A stretch of DNA of 15,976 nucleotides from Entrophospora sp. SA101 (Eukaryota > Glomeromycota > Glomeromycetes > Entrophosporales > Entrophosporaceae), in contig CAUDNR010003657.1 in NCBI GenBank assembly GCA_958430865.1, positions 36,163 to 52,138 of the forward strand. The letters are read 5' to 3'. The notes under the pieces were generated by a model. The model was not told where the DNA came from and made no database searches. It worked only from the letters and a program-made list of their open reading frames with translations. A program made the position numbers and the translations under genes. Shown here in pieces: positions 1 to 8,608 of this stretch. Position 1 is the stretch's first letter. Every line of letters starts with the position of its first letter.

Positions 1-81
1 AAAAGATAAAAATCAAAAAAAAAGCAAAAATGTTATTTTATATACCCAATCTAATTTCTATTTTCGAAGTAAAGTATAATA

Positions 82-89
82 GCGCGTGC

Positions 90-122
<33 letters not shown>
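82..122. repeat. (GT)n/(TA)n microsatellite
   Basis: A GC/GT dinucleotide run passes directly into a TA run. It lies in AT-rich DNA beyond the 3' end of the minus-strand RS-rich exon. It is a simple sequence with no coding signal. Confidence 0.95.
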
Positions 123-123
<1 letters not shown>

Positions 124-235
124 AGTAGTAAATATATATATTCTCTTTATTTTTTTTTTCAAAAAAAAAATAAATAAAAATTTACATTAATTAATTATTC
201 CATACTCTCCAAACCTAAAAGTAAAAATTTCTTTA

Positions 236-615
236 TTAATTTTTAGGACTTCTGCTTCTGCGACGCTCATAACTTCTTTCATCGTCATGTCTTCTTTTGT
301 TACGATCATAGTCATTACCTGATGAGCGTCTACCACTATCATAATCTCTTTCTTTATTATCACGACTAGAACTTCTATGCCGTCTATGATGATGATAACG
401 CTCACGGCTATCACTCCTACTACGCTTGCGTTCCCGATCTCCTCTGTATCTGTCATGATCTCGACGTCCTCGATCATAATCATAATCTCTATATCTGTGT
501 GATCTCGAAGATCCTCCTCCTTGTTCAATACTACGACTACGTGTTCTACTACGTCTGCTACTATGCTCTCGTTCTTCATCTTCACCACCACGTCTCGAAA
601 CAGCACGTGATATTG
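236..615 (-). CDS. C-terminal exon of an RS-rich (SR-like) splicing-factor-type protein
   Basis: On the minus strand, one frame stays open for about 126 codons down to TAA at 236-238. It is dense in Arg/Ser and charged residues: blocks such as RRSRTRSRS, RERKRSRSDSRERY and ERRRSRSPKN, with His and Tyr runs between. RS domains of this kind mediate protein contacts in the spliceosome and are phosphorylated by SR kinases; a nuclear splicing role is inferred from composition only. The exon's upstream edge fits an acceptor (ctttcag) at 616-618, entered in phase 1. A different minus frame carries a Met-initiated 180-codon ORF (187-729), but that translation is hydrophobic and Val/Ile-rich where the RS frame is highly structured, so I treat it as a shadow. 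No RNA-binding domain and no convincing 5' exon are visible, so the gene is partial or truncated. Confidence 0.7.
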
Positions 616-1326
616 CTGAAAGATACGAAATTTATGATAGTGTGTCTGTATTATTTGAACATGATAATTTGTGGTATGTGAGCCCAAAAAAAAGATCAAG
701 AATAAAGGTAATTTGGAAATTCTATCCATAATGCATACACAAATAAATAAATAAATATTTACATATACTCAATCATACAAAAAAAATTATATTAGAATAG
801 TCATGATGATTCCAAGGAAAATGGCACATCTAGTAATGAGACTGAGTCAATCAATGGTTCAAACGTAAAAGTAGAAACCAATTTTGATAATGATCAAGCA
901 TCTTATAAAGAACCCAAAAAAAAAGCTGCTGTTCGTTTCTCTATCACAAATAAATCAATCAATAACCATATCAACAAGAGTTTAACCGACAGTAACAGTG
1001 ACAATGATGATGATAATGACAACTCGTCACCGGTCGACATCAAAGGAAAGAGACCACAACAATCCACTGATCGTGACCATGATGATGTTAATACGGAAGT
1101 TGCTTCTACTAAAACGACGTACATTCACGAGGAAATAGCTGTTCTTAAACCCGATGTCAAAGATGAAATCAAATCGCTCAAAAGAAAATCGGACGAACCC
1201 GACGGCCTTTTCAGTGCCTGTTCTAGATCAAAAAGATGTATACTCTGGACCGGAATTGGTGCTGCAATTGGTGCTAGTGTGACAGCAGCAGCTCTTAACA
1301 ACTTTGGAATTGGATATTGGACCTAA
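604..1326 (+). CDS. Unrecognised protein with acidic/basic linker and hydrophobic C-terminal tail (5' end unresolved)
   Basis: The last exon (796-1326) is open for 176 codons to TAA and contains no in-frame ATG, so it must be spliced to upstream sequence. An acceptor at 794-795 and a donor at 708 (AAG then gtaatt) define an 88-bp intron that joins in phase 0 to an upstream open stretch. That stretch includes VLFEHDNLWYVSPKKRSR. Its 5' edge could be the acceptor at 602-603, but this is uncertain. The protein is rich in Asn, Asp, Ser and Lys, with basic PKKKAAVRF and SLKRKS patches. It ends in a Gly/Ala-rich hydrophobic segment of about 20 residues (LWTGIGAAIGASVTAAALNN) close to the terminus, as in a tail-anchored membrane protein. 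I do not recognise the family. No start codon was found. The upstream exon lies against the RS-rich gene on the other strand, so the start may have been lost by rearrangement. Confidence 0.6.
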
Positions 1327-1814
1327 CTAATAATATATTGATTGATTAGAGACTGGCTCACCATTATTATTATTATTTGACAAAAACAATTTTTTGAACA
1401 TTATTTAACACTTTATATTCAATTTTTTTTATTATTTTTATAATTTCTGGACAAGTTTATAATTTTAGATTTACAAAATTTAGACTAGGGCTAGTTATAA
1501 TTAAGGAATGACATGAAAAATTTGATAACCTATAAAAATTCTCATTCCTCCAACCCTTAAAGATGATGACATGTTTTAAAAAAATCCTCTATTCTTCTAT
1601 CATTATCATTCAATATCGCCATTATCATCATTATATATATATTTTTAATGTGTACATAAGACATTTATTTTTAAAATTAATAAAAAGTAAAAAAATATTA
1701 TGCTGAATTATGATTGGTCGATCAATTTTATGTTCTTGTACATAAAAAATTTTTTTTTTAAAAATTTTATTTTATTTATAATTTTAGCCTCTCGACAATT
1801 AATTATATTAAATC
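1327..1814. other. Intergenic region upstream of the L35 gene
   Basis: AT-rich spacer with no supported gene. It has a near-palindrome actagggctagt around 1484-1495 and a CAACCCTTAAA stretch at about 1551-1561. Both resemble the C/A-rich boxes often found before fungal ribosomal-protein genes, but I cannot show that they act as sites. No clear TATA box decides the start. Confidence 0.4.
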
Positions 1815-2557
1815 ATGGTAAATATCTATATACATATACACGAGTGTGCTTTTGCACAAATGATTTATGTTGATAAGTGTAAATAAATATAAATGTTTTC
1901 TAATCACAAAAAAAAAAAAAAAACAAAAGGCACCAGTAAAAGCTTATAAAATTCGTAATAGTGCCAAGGAGGAATTAACAAAACAACTTGGCGATCTTAA
2001 AGAAGAGCTTTCTAGTCTTAAAGTACAAAAGATAGCTGGAGGCGCTGCATCAAAGTTAACAAAGATGTTTGTAAAAAATTTTTAAATATATTTGTATATC
2101 TTTAATCAATCAATCAAATCAATTATCATTAATCGATAATTAATCATCCTATTTGCTCGTCTGTAGTCGAGAAGTTCGTAAATCTATTGCAAGAGTAAAT
2201 ACAGTTATTTCACAAACACAACGTGCACAAATTCGTCTTTATTATAAAGGTAAAAAATATAAACCTCTTGATTTTAGACCAAAGAAAACCCGTGCAATTC
2301 GTAGAAAGTTGACCAAGGTAAGTTTTATTTTGGGGAACTAAAAATACATCAATAAAAAATCATTAATATTTATACCCACTTTTTACATCGATTAGAATGA
2401 AGCTTCAAAGAAAACTAGACGGTAATCATTATTATTGCACTTTGATTTAAGAAAATTTTTTAAAAATTTTTTATTTACAAAAAACGCTTTTTTAAAAACT
2501 AGTGCTCATGTTAAAGCTATTCATTTTCCACAACGTAAATTTGCCATAAAGGCATAA
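1815..2557 (+). CDS. rpl35: 60S ribosomal protein L35 (uL29), complete, five exons
   Basis: Exons 1815-1817, 1930-2066, 2167-2317, 2396-2421 and 2503-2557 join in frame to a 123-residue protein, the usual length of eukaryotic uL29. Recognisable blocks are [49 protein letters not shown] and the C-terminal [11 protein letters not shown]. The protein sits in the large ribosomal subunit beside the peptide exit tunnel. Exon 1 is only the start codon: ATG at 1815 is followed at once by gtaaat, and the acceptor at 1928-1929 gives M-A-P-V-K. That acceptor follows a run of A rather than pyrimidines, but a ctaatc branch-like site lies just upstream. Intron 2 uses the unusual donor gtttgt (2067). It is chosen because only that join restores [12 protein letters not shown]; reading through gives a premature stop. 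Exon 4 is just 26 nt. Single-strand coverage of the whole domain makes this a confident call. Confidence 0.97.
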
Positions 2558-2705
2558 TAAAATCCTAAGAAACCATTATTAATAACAAAAATAAAAAAAA
2601 CTATACTTCATTATTTAATAAATCAAATTGATACTTAAACCAATATTATTCCTTCTTGAAACGAATCAATGTTTTTTTTTGAATCCAACGATTTAATTGA
2701 CATTG

Positions 2706-3959
2706 TTAATTTTTTAAAAAATTATAAATTATTTCCAAAGAATCTTTATCTGATTGACTTAACAATATATTTGCTTCTTGATCTTGATTATCGTCATCTT
2801 CTTTTTTAATTTGGGTTTTGTATGTTCACCTTTATTTTTTTTTGGAATGAGAGGAAAGGAAAAGATTGTTTAAATTTTAGAAATAAATAAATTAAATAAT
2901 TAATATTTACATAAAATACACTTTTATCCTTTGCCAATGCTGCCAATACTTCATGATGTGACATTTCTCCTGTAAAATATTAATCTGCTTTTTCTGGTGA
3001 TAGCACTGAAACATCTTTAATTAGAAGGAGAGAATGTGGGTTGGTTTTTGAAATAACACCAGAAATAAAAATTTTATTCATAAAATTTATTTATTTATTT
3101 ATTTATAATTACCAGACTCCAATTGTTGATTTTTGTCTATGCTTTTCAGCTTACTAACAATAATTATATAAATATTATGTATGAATAATTGATAGATTTT
3201 TTTCAGTATAATTATTCTTTGTTAATATTTATGATTTCTTTTCTAAATCATTTTTAATATCTTTATCATCATCTTTATCAATTGATCAATTATATTTATC
3301 ATGTTCTAACTTTAGATGATTTTTAATTCGTTTAAAAATGATACTGGTCTTTAATGTGAAAAGTCTGCCTGCTCCTGCTCCCTCGTGACCTGTAATAACA
3401 AAATACCATTATTAATAATAAGTATTCATATATTACACATGCCTACCTAAATAAATACCTGCAGGTGGTTTTTCACTAGGCATCAAAGATATAGATGTCC
3501 CTGATCCAAGACCTTTAGTTAATCAAACATTTACTTTTTCAACCCCATCCAGCAAACCATCAAAAAAAAATCAATCAATCAATCAATCAAATCAATTAAT
3601 AAAAATTTCTCAAATTTCTTACCTCCACCAACACTACAATCAACAGTATGAGGACTATAAACACTAATTCCTCAGCAATACATTTTAAAACAATATTTTG
3701 TTTGGTATAATTTAAATTTAGCCGTTTAAAAGCATGAAATATCGGTGGATGATAAGCCACTATCACTCCAACACTAGGGTTTGAAATGGCTTCTTCAAAG
3801 AACTACGGGTGTTAAGTATATGGTGAGAAATACACCTGTGGTTGAAGAACGTGGATATGGTGGTTCAATTAGTAGACCTACATTATCTCATTCTGTGTAT
3901 GCTAATGGTACTGGTGCTATCTCTTCAAGAGCTCTAATTACACGTGTTAATAATGATAT
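2706..3959 (-). pseudogene. NIF3: NIF3-like (Nif3/YbgI dinuclear-metal family) decayed gene
   Basis: Minus-strand segments follow NIF3 order: VIRALEEIAP, DNVGLLIEPPYPRS, VAYHPPIFHAFKRLN, SVYSPHT, LTKGLGSG, PAGHEGAGAGRLFTL, GEMSHHEVLAALAK, and C-terminal ILLSQSDKDSLEII ending at TAA 2706-2708. Family metal ligands are still visible (His of YHPP, His/Glu of SHHE). Several splice sites also survive: exon edges near 3533, 3459 and 3389, with gtattt and gtaaga donors. The gene is broken many times. The expected start is ATA (3957-3959). There is TGA where Trp is expected (3888-3890 and 3523-3525), TGA at 3286-3288, and TAA for Leu at 2980-2982. One extra base lies near 3797-3799 and one base is missing near 3664-3673. 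NIF3 proteins are conserved but poorly understood factors reported to bind transcription regulators; this copy cannot make one. It lies divergent to RanBP1. Assembly error would have to be repeated at least six times to explain the breaks. Confidence 0.9.
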
Positions 3960-4556
3960 TGCTTCACAGATTAATTTACGATTCTGCGGCGAAATTGTAC
4001 ATAAACACCCTGAGCTTTACCAGAAAAGGATGCTTTTCCGTGTATTTTTGCACTGAAAATGTATGGAGTTTTATGGAAAACGATGAATTACACCCATATC
4101 TGATATTAATATATATTCAGTGTGTTTTCCGTGTTTTAAATTTTTCGGACGTGATAAGACTAGATATACCACAACGGCCTTCATTATACTACTAATAATT
4201 ATCAAAAAATTGACATATAACACTTATTGTTATAATGTTGATAAATTTACTATTTAAAACATATATTTCCCAAACCATGTAATGATGAAGAATTTCGTTT
4301 TTTATTGTTGATATTGATGTTTGGGATTGTGTTACATTTTAGTAATTTTCCGCAGATAATTTCCAAAGTTGTACTAGTTACGATATTTGTCATTTCATCA
4401 GTGTAACTCTTGACTAAATTGTAATACACATGTGCTATTAAAAAAAAATTTTCCTATTTATTATTTTATCTACACATACATTAAACAAAATCAACTATTA
4501 TCTAATTAGATTGATATCTCAAACTACTTTATTAAAAGAAATCTTTATTTAAAGAT
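3960..4556. other. Region between the dead NIF3 start and RanBP1
   Basis: Probable former divergent promoter region. It contains two copies of TTTTCCGTGT (4034-4043 and 4125-4134), with cactga/tcagtg in inverted orientation beside them, so a small repeat or element remnant is possible. The rest is AT-rich. I see no gene. RanBP1 starts at the first ATG after a ttatttaaag stretch. Confidence 0.4.
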
Positions 4557-5923
4557 ATGACTGACACGACTGACGCTGAAACTAAACCAGTCGCTGAATC
4601 TTCTAAGAAAGTTGAAGAGGTAAGATTGCTTGATTGATTTGACGCGTTTAATAGACAAACTTTCCATACCAAAAAGATATAATCGATTATTGCACTTGCA
4701 TTTATCTGATATATAATAGGATGAAGTAGTTCCTTCACAAGAAATTCATTTTGAGCCACTTGTTAAATTGGACGAGGTTGAAGTTAAAACATTAGAAGAA
4801 GACGAAGACGTTCTTTTTAAAATGTAAGAGTTGTAAATATTAATATTCTATTTATAATATTGATAATGGTATTGGTAGAGTAATGATAATAGATCAATGG
4901 TAAAAAAAATTTTTAAAAAAGAAACAACAGAAAAATTCACTTGCATATTATACATAAAATGTATTAAATTGATAGCAAGTTAGCTAAACTGTTGAAGAAT
5001 AAAAAATACATGTATATTATATATATAAATTGGAAGAAATTTCTGTAAAGATATAAGATATAAAGAAGTGATCTATTACTCTACGAGCTTCCAAACAAAT
5101 TAATTATTACAATTATTACGATTATTACCACAATAAGTTATTTATTATTATTATATTATTTATTATTTACTTGATTAAATCAAATAATTAATTTAGGCGA
5201 GCTAAATTGTTCAGATTTGATAAATTATTGAAAGAATGGAAAGAACGTGGTACTGGAGACGTACGTTTTCTTCAACATAAACAAACTAAAAAAGTTCGTC
5301 TAGTAATGCGTCGTGATAAGACATATAAAGTATGTGCAAATCATTATAGTAAGTATTTTTTACATAATTTATTTATCATTTCATTTTTAATTGGTAAACA
5401 TTTTAAAATTAAACCACAATCACAACATATAACACAATTCATAATAATTTATCATTTTATCATCATTTACAATTCATCATCATGTCTATTTTTCTAGTCA
5501 CTCCCGAAATGCAACTTTCTCCAAATGTTGGATCAGATCGTTCATGGGTGTGGAATGTTACAGCAGACGTTTCTGATGGTGAACCAAAAGTAGAAACATT
5601 GGCCATTAGATTTGCTAATACCGAAAGTATATATCACCACCAATCATTCGTTGAAATATACTCGTAATATGATAATAATACAATATATTTATAATTGCTA
5701 ACACTTTAATATTTATTTTGTAGATGCAACTATCTTCAAAAATGAATTTATCAAAGTTCAAAAAGCAAATGCTGGATTAAAGTCAGAAAATGAAGGTAAA
5801 CCGGAAGAGAAAGGAAGTGATGATGATAGTAAGAAAGGCGAAAAGGTTGAAAAGGTTGAAAAGGTTGAAGTAGAAAAAAAAGAAAGTGATGATAAAAAAG
5901 TAGAAGAAGAAAAAGGAAAATAA
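4557..5923 (+). CDS. yrb1: Ran-binding protein 1 (RanBP1/Yrb1), complete, five exons
   Basis: Exons 4557-4619, 4720-4823, 5197-5348, 5498-5626 and 5724-5923 join in frame to 215 residues, close to the usual 200-odd of the family. After an acidic N terminus, a single Ran-binding domain runs from about residue 30 to 160. It includes [66 protein letters not shown] and the closing [14 protein letters not shown]. RanBP1 binds Ran-GTP in the cytoplasm and helps RanGAP hydrolyse it, releasing export complexes from transport receptors. All donors are canonical (gtaaga, gtaaga, gtaagt, gtatat). Intron 2 is unusually long (373 bp) and I see nothing coded in it. The tail from about residue 170 is Lys/Glu/Asp-rich, with a short tandem of KVE units encoded by a 12-bp repeat (near 5838-5870), a likely site of length variation. 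Confidence 0.97.
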
Positions 5924-5983
5924 ATTATCATTATTATTATTAATTTATTAATATTATATATATATAATATTTATTAATATATA

Positions 5984-6000
5984 TGTGTGTGTGTGTGTGT
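5984..6000. repeat. GT microsatellite
   Basis: Short GT run following TA/AT runs (about 5950-5983) in the 3' flank of RanBP1. Confidence 0.9.
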
Positions 6001-6104
6001 AAACTTAGCAAAGAAATTTAAAAATTTAAATCAAAATTTAAAAATTATATAAATAAATAAATATACATATTAAAAAAATAAAATGTAATTATTTAAATAT
6101 TTTA

Positions 6105-6145
6105 TGTCACGGGTCGATCGATACACACAACCCATTTAACATAAT
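6105..6145 (+). mobile_element. Possible LTR 5' end remnant
   Basis: TGTCACGGGTCGATCGATAC followed by ACACAAC aligns, with small gaps, to TGTCACGAGGGGTCAATACA followed by CCCAAC at 15771. Ty3/gypsy-type LTRs commonly start with TG and often with TGTCACG. The similarity fades after about 35 bp, so this looks like a degraded end. No matching 3' boundary was identified. Confidence 0.35.
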
Positions 6146-7120
6146 CATTAAATTTAATTCTATCAGTCAATCATATCAATGATGTAATCATCCATCTCTT
6201 AACTTTTCTCTCACAAAATTCAACAGAACTTTTGACGGCAAATATTGTAGACCTTGTGCAACACCTTTCCACATCCTTCGGCAAGATAGCAAAGACCATC
6301 CTTTATATTATGCCATCATGATTGATTACGCTGTAATACTTATTATTATTATAATAAAATAAAAGATTCACCCATTTCTGTGAATGTGTAAGATTCAAAA
6401 ACAATTTAGATCCGTGGATCAGTGAACTTGCTGCGGAAAAACTAATTTCTATGTCCCCAAAGAAAAAAACTGTATATCAATAATCTTTGAGTTTTTTCTG
6501 TATGCTGCACACACAAAAAACAATTATGTAGTAGGATAATACAACTTTTCATGCAAAGGAGCTTGATTAGTAATTTTTGTGTCGATTTTCCTCCGCTGAT
6601 TACTATGAAATATGTTATTGATTCATAGGCAAATCACTCTTCTAACAATAGTTTTATCATAAATAACTTCAACAGCTAAGTTATCATCAATTTTAATATT
6701 GATTACATTCTGCATTAATATTAATATCATTAAATTTTAAATTGCAATGTGAATGTGAATGTGAACATCAAATTCCTCTTTTCATCAAGAAGCTTTGTAT
6801 TATATAATTTCCATGTTTAAATGTTTAAAAAATCATGAAGGTTTGAAAGTAAATGAGATTTTCTACACAAGCTAGGAACCATTCTTGTCATATTTTTTTG
6901 TGCTTTTAAAATCCAATTGAAATAATTATTGAACATGAAAAATTTTAAACTTTTTTTGTTGCAAAAATAATCCTATATTTCTGTCTTTCATTGCAGTTTG
7001 TTTAATGATGAATCTAAACAATATTATTCTAGAAAACTTGTTCTTATTTTGTTGTAGAATTTGGATTTGTTTCTTCGATCCGATTGAAAATTACACATAA
7101 ATAATGCAAACATTTATTCG
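6146..7120. other. Gene-poor AT-rich stretch
   Basis: No supported gene. Around 6200-6330 both strands have open stretches of about 40-45 codons with protein-like composition, for example DGKYCRPCATPFHIL on plus and MWKGVAQGLQYLPSK on minus. I cannot decide between them, and neither is tied to a start, splice site or family. It may be the scrap of a dead gene or transposon. A GTGAAT triplet repeat lies near 6748-6765. Confidence 0.3.
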
Positions 7121-7128
7121 GGGACGAT

Positions 7129-7144
7129 GATCTCGAAGTTAAGC
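7129..7144 (+). pseudogene. 5S rRNA-like fragment
   Basis: GATCTCGAAGTTAAGC matches the highly conserved internal core of eukaryotic 5S rRNA (GATCTCCGAAGTTAAGC in many fungi) apart from one missing C. The downstream sequence keeps only weak likeness (GGGTG, GGAAG). No full 120-nt gene is present. It could be a 5S pseudogene or a 5S-derived SINE scrap. Confidence 0.3.
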
Positions 7145-7555
7145 AGAAAGGCCAAATTTAGGGTGTCGGAAGCAGGAAGTGAAGGATTCTAAAATGTTCT
7201 ACCATTATTATTATGAACTATGATGTATTGTATTTTGTTTTGAGCAAATGTATGTTTTTTTGTCATTCTAAGTGATGCAGGTGGACCCATCTCAACTAAA
7301 ATGTCTATTCCATTGAATTCTATACTAAAATTCCAGATCTAAAAAGAAATTTTTTTTTGGCCGGCTAACATCACTCACTACTTTTGGGATGGGTAAATTA
7401 TATATAATATTTAAATTTTTATATATTTGCAAGAATTACATTGAATTTTCTTTTGCCGGTTTCTATATATAGAGGAATCAATAAACCTAATCATTCACTA
7501 CATGATCCCACATTCCATCTCATGGTTCTTTCCCGAAATGCAATTATTATGTTTT

Positions 7556-7662
7556 GCTTATAAGACCCCGCCCTCTATAAATGCAATCCCTCTCTAAATG
7601 CACATAATGATTGATTTTTTCTATGTCTCCTGACAAGTTGGATATAGTGAGAGTTCACTGTA
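7556..7662 (-). mobile_element. pogo/Tigger-like transposon end remnant
   Basis: Reading the minus strand from 7662 gives TACAGTGAACTCTCACTATA, then two copies of a 'ctctataaatgcaatcc'-like segment (plus-strand reading, 7573-7606). Pogo-type DNA transposons often have ends of the form CAGT-GAAC-CTC-TATA. No transposase and no opposite end were found, so this is a weak assignment by resemblance. Confidence 0.3.
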
Positions 7663-7786
7663 CCAAGAAACTGGATGGGGAGTAGGGAGATGTTATTACT
7701 TGAACAATATGGAGAGGGAATGCTTATTGATGTGGGCTTAACAAAATTTTTCTGAAGTAATCAGCAGTTCACGCTCAAAGATTTTC

Positions 7787-7798
7787 ATGTTGCATTAA
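7787..7798. repeat. Direct repeat flanking the 767-bp inverted-repeat element, left copy
   Basis: ATGTTGCATTAA here is repeated exactly at 8566-8577, immediately outside the inverted-repeat element. This is the expected look of a target-site duplication, although 12 bp is long for common MITE families. Confidence 0.7.
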
Positions 7799-8565
7799 AG
7801 CTCCGAACGAATCAATGAAATTCGAACCGAACCGAATCGAATCGCATCACCTAATTTTTGATTCGAATATTAAATACATATATAATTTGATTCGAACTTA
7901 TTCAACCCAACTCGATTCGAACTAGTGGTGGTGGCCGAAACTACGCTTAGTGGGCCGAAATTACCGAAATTAATTGGCCTAAAATTTGACGAAATTAATT
8001 GAAATTGGGAATTTTTTAAAATAAAATTGATTGATTTAGATACTTATTATATATATGTATTGGATGAAACTACCTTTTTTTCAAAAACAGTTTCGGCTAC
8101 CATCACTAAATAATATCCTTTATCAATTAAAAAATTTAAAATATACACAATCTTGGTTTAGCAGATAGTTTGAGTAATAGTAATTAGAAATTTTTTCCAA
8201 AAATCCGTTATTATTATATTCAATCCTTGTCACAGCGGACTATAATAATAATTAAATCTTATCATTACGGATTTTTAAAATTTTTGCTTTACATGTAAAA
8301 ACATATAAAATTTTCTTATTGTTATGTGTGTCCCGTCTATCCATTGTGACTATATCAAGAAATCCGTTATATTGAGAAGAATTTTATTATGATTATTATT
8401 ATCATCATTATTAAGTCTCAATCTGTTATGGATTCATTGTATTTAATATGACATTAAGAAAAATTTAGGAATTCGATTTAATTCGAATTGATTCGAATCG
8501 AATCACGAATCAAATCGAATCAAATCACTCTAAAATTCGATTCGATTCGATTCGTTCGAAGCCTT
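7799..8565. mobile_element. 767-bp non-coding element with long CGAATC-rich terminal inverted repeats
   Basis: The left end reads AGCTCCGAACGAATC and the right end, reverse complemented, reads GGCTTCGAACGAATC. Inside both ends are roughly 100 bp made of degenerate GAATCGAATC-type units in opposite orientation, so the element can fold back on itself. It is bounded by an exact 12-bp direct repeat (7787-7798, 8566-8577). It has no open frame of note and must have been moved by a transposase encoded elsewhere, if by a transposase at all. The interior contains a second element (7923-8108) and further short inverted repeats at 8199-8276 and 8360-8434. Confidence 0.7.
7923..8108. mobile_element. 186-bp TA-flanked MITE nested in the larger element
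   Basis: TAGTGGTGGTGGCCGAAACT at the left matches the reverse complement of AGTTTCGGCTACCATCACTA at the right in 18 of 20 positions. The outermost TA on each side suggests a TA target duplication, as in the Tc1/mariner group. The interior has repeated CCGAAATTA/GAAATTAATTG units and no coding capacity. Confidence 0.65.
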
Positions 8566-8577
8566 ATGTTGCATTAA
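8566..8577. repeat. Direct repeat flanking the 767-bp inverted-repeat element, right copy
   Basis: Exact second copy of ATGTTGCATTAA (first at 7787-7798). Removing one copy and the element would rejoin an AT-rich sequence that may itself be a dead coding region. Confidence 0.7.
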
Positions 8578-8608
8578 CATTATAGAATCAAGCAGAATTT
8601 TTTTTTTG

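Noticed and set aside
187..729. Minus-strand 180-codon Met-initiated open frame
   Set aside because: The RS-rich frame of the same strand (236-615) is far more protein-like. The Met frame gives Val/Ile/Met-rich translation typical of an out-of-frame RS region.
1867..2085. L35 starting at the ATG at 1867
   Set aside because: This would add a Lys-run N terminus from an A-tract that belongs to the intron; splicing from ATG 1815 gives the expected M-A-P-V-K start.
3781..4056. Plus-strand 91-codon open frame as a gene
   Set aside because: The minus strand over the same bases reads NIF3 N-terminal blocks (VIRALEEIAP, DNVGLLIEPPYPRS), so the plus frame is explained as their antisense shadow.
6200..6330. 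A gene on either strand
   Set aside because: Both strands give short protein-like stretches and neither has a start, splice context or family match.
8451..8560. tRNA-like B box from repeated TTCGAATC
   Set aside because: The motif arises from GAATC repeat units in the inverted-repeat arms; no cloverleaf can be drawn.
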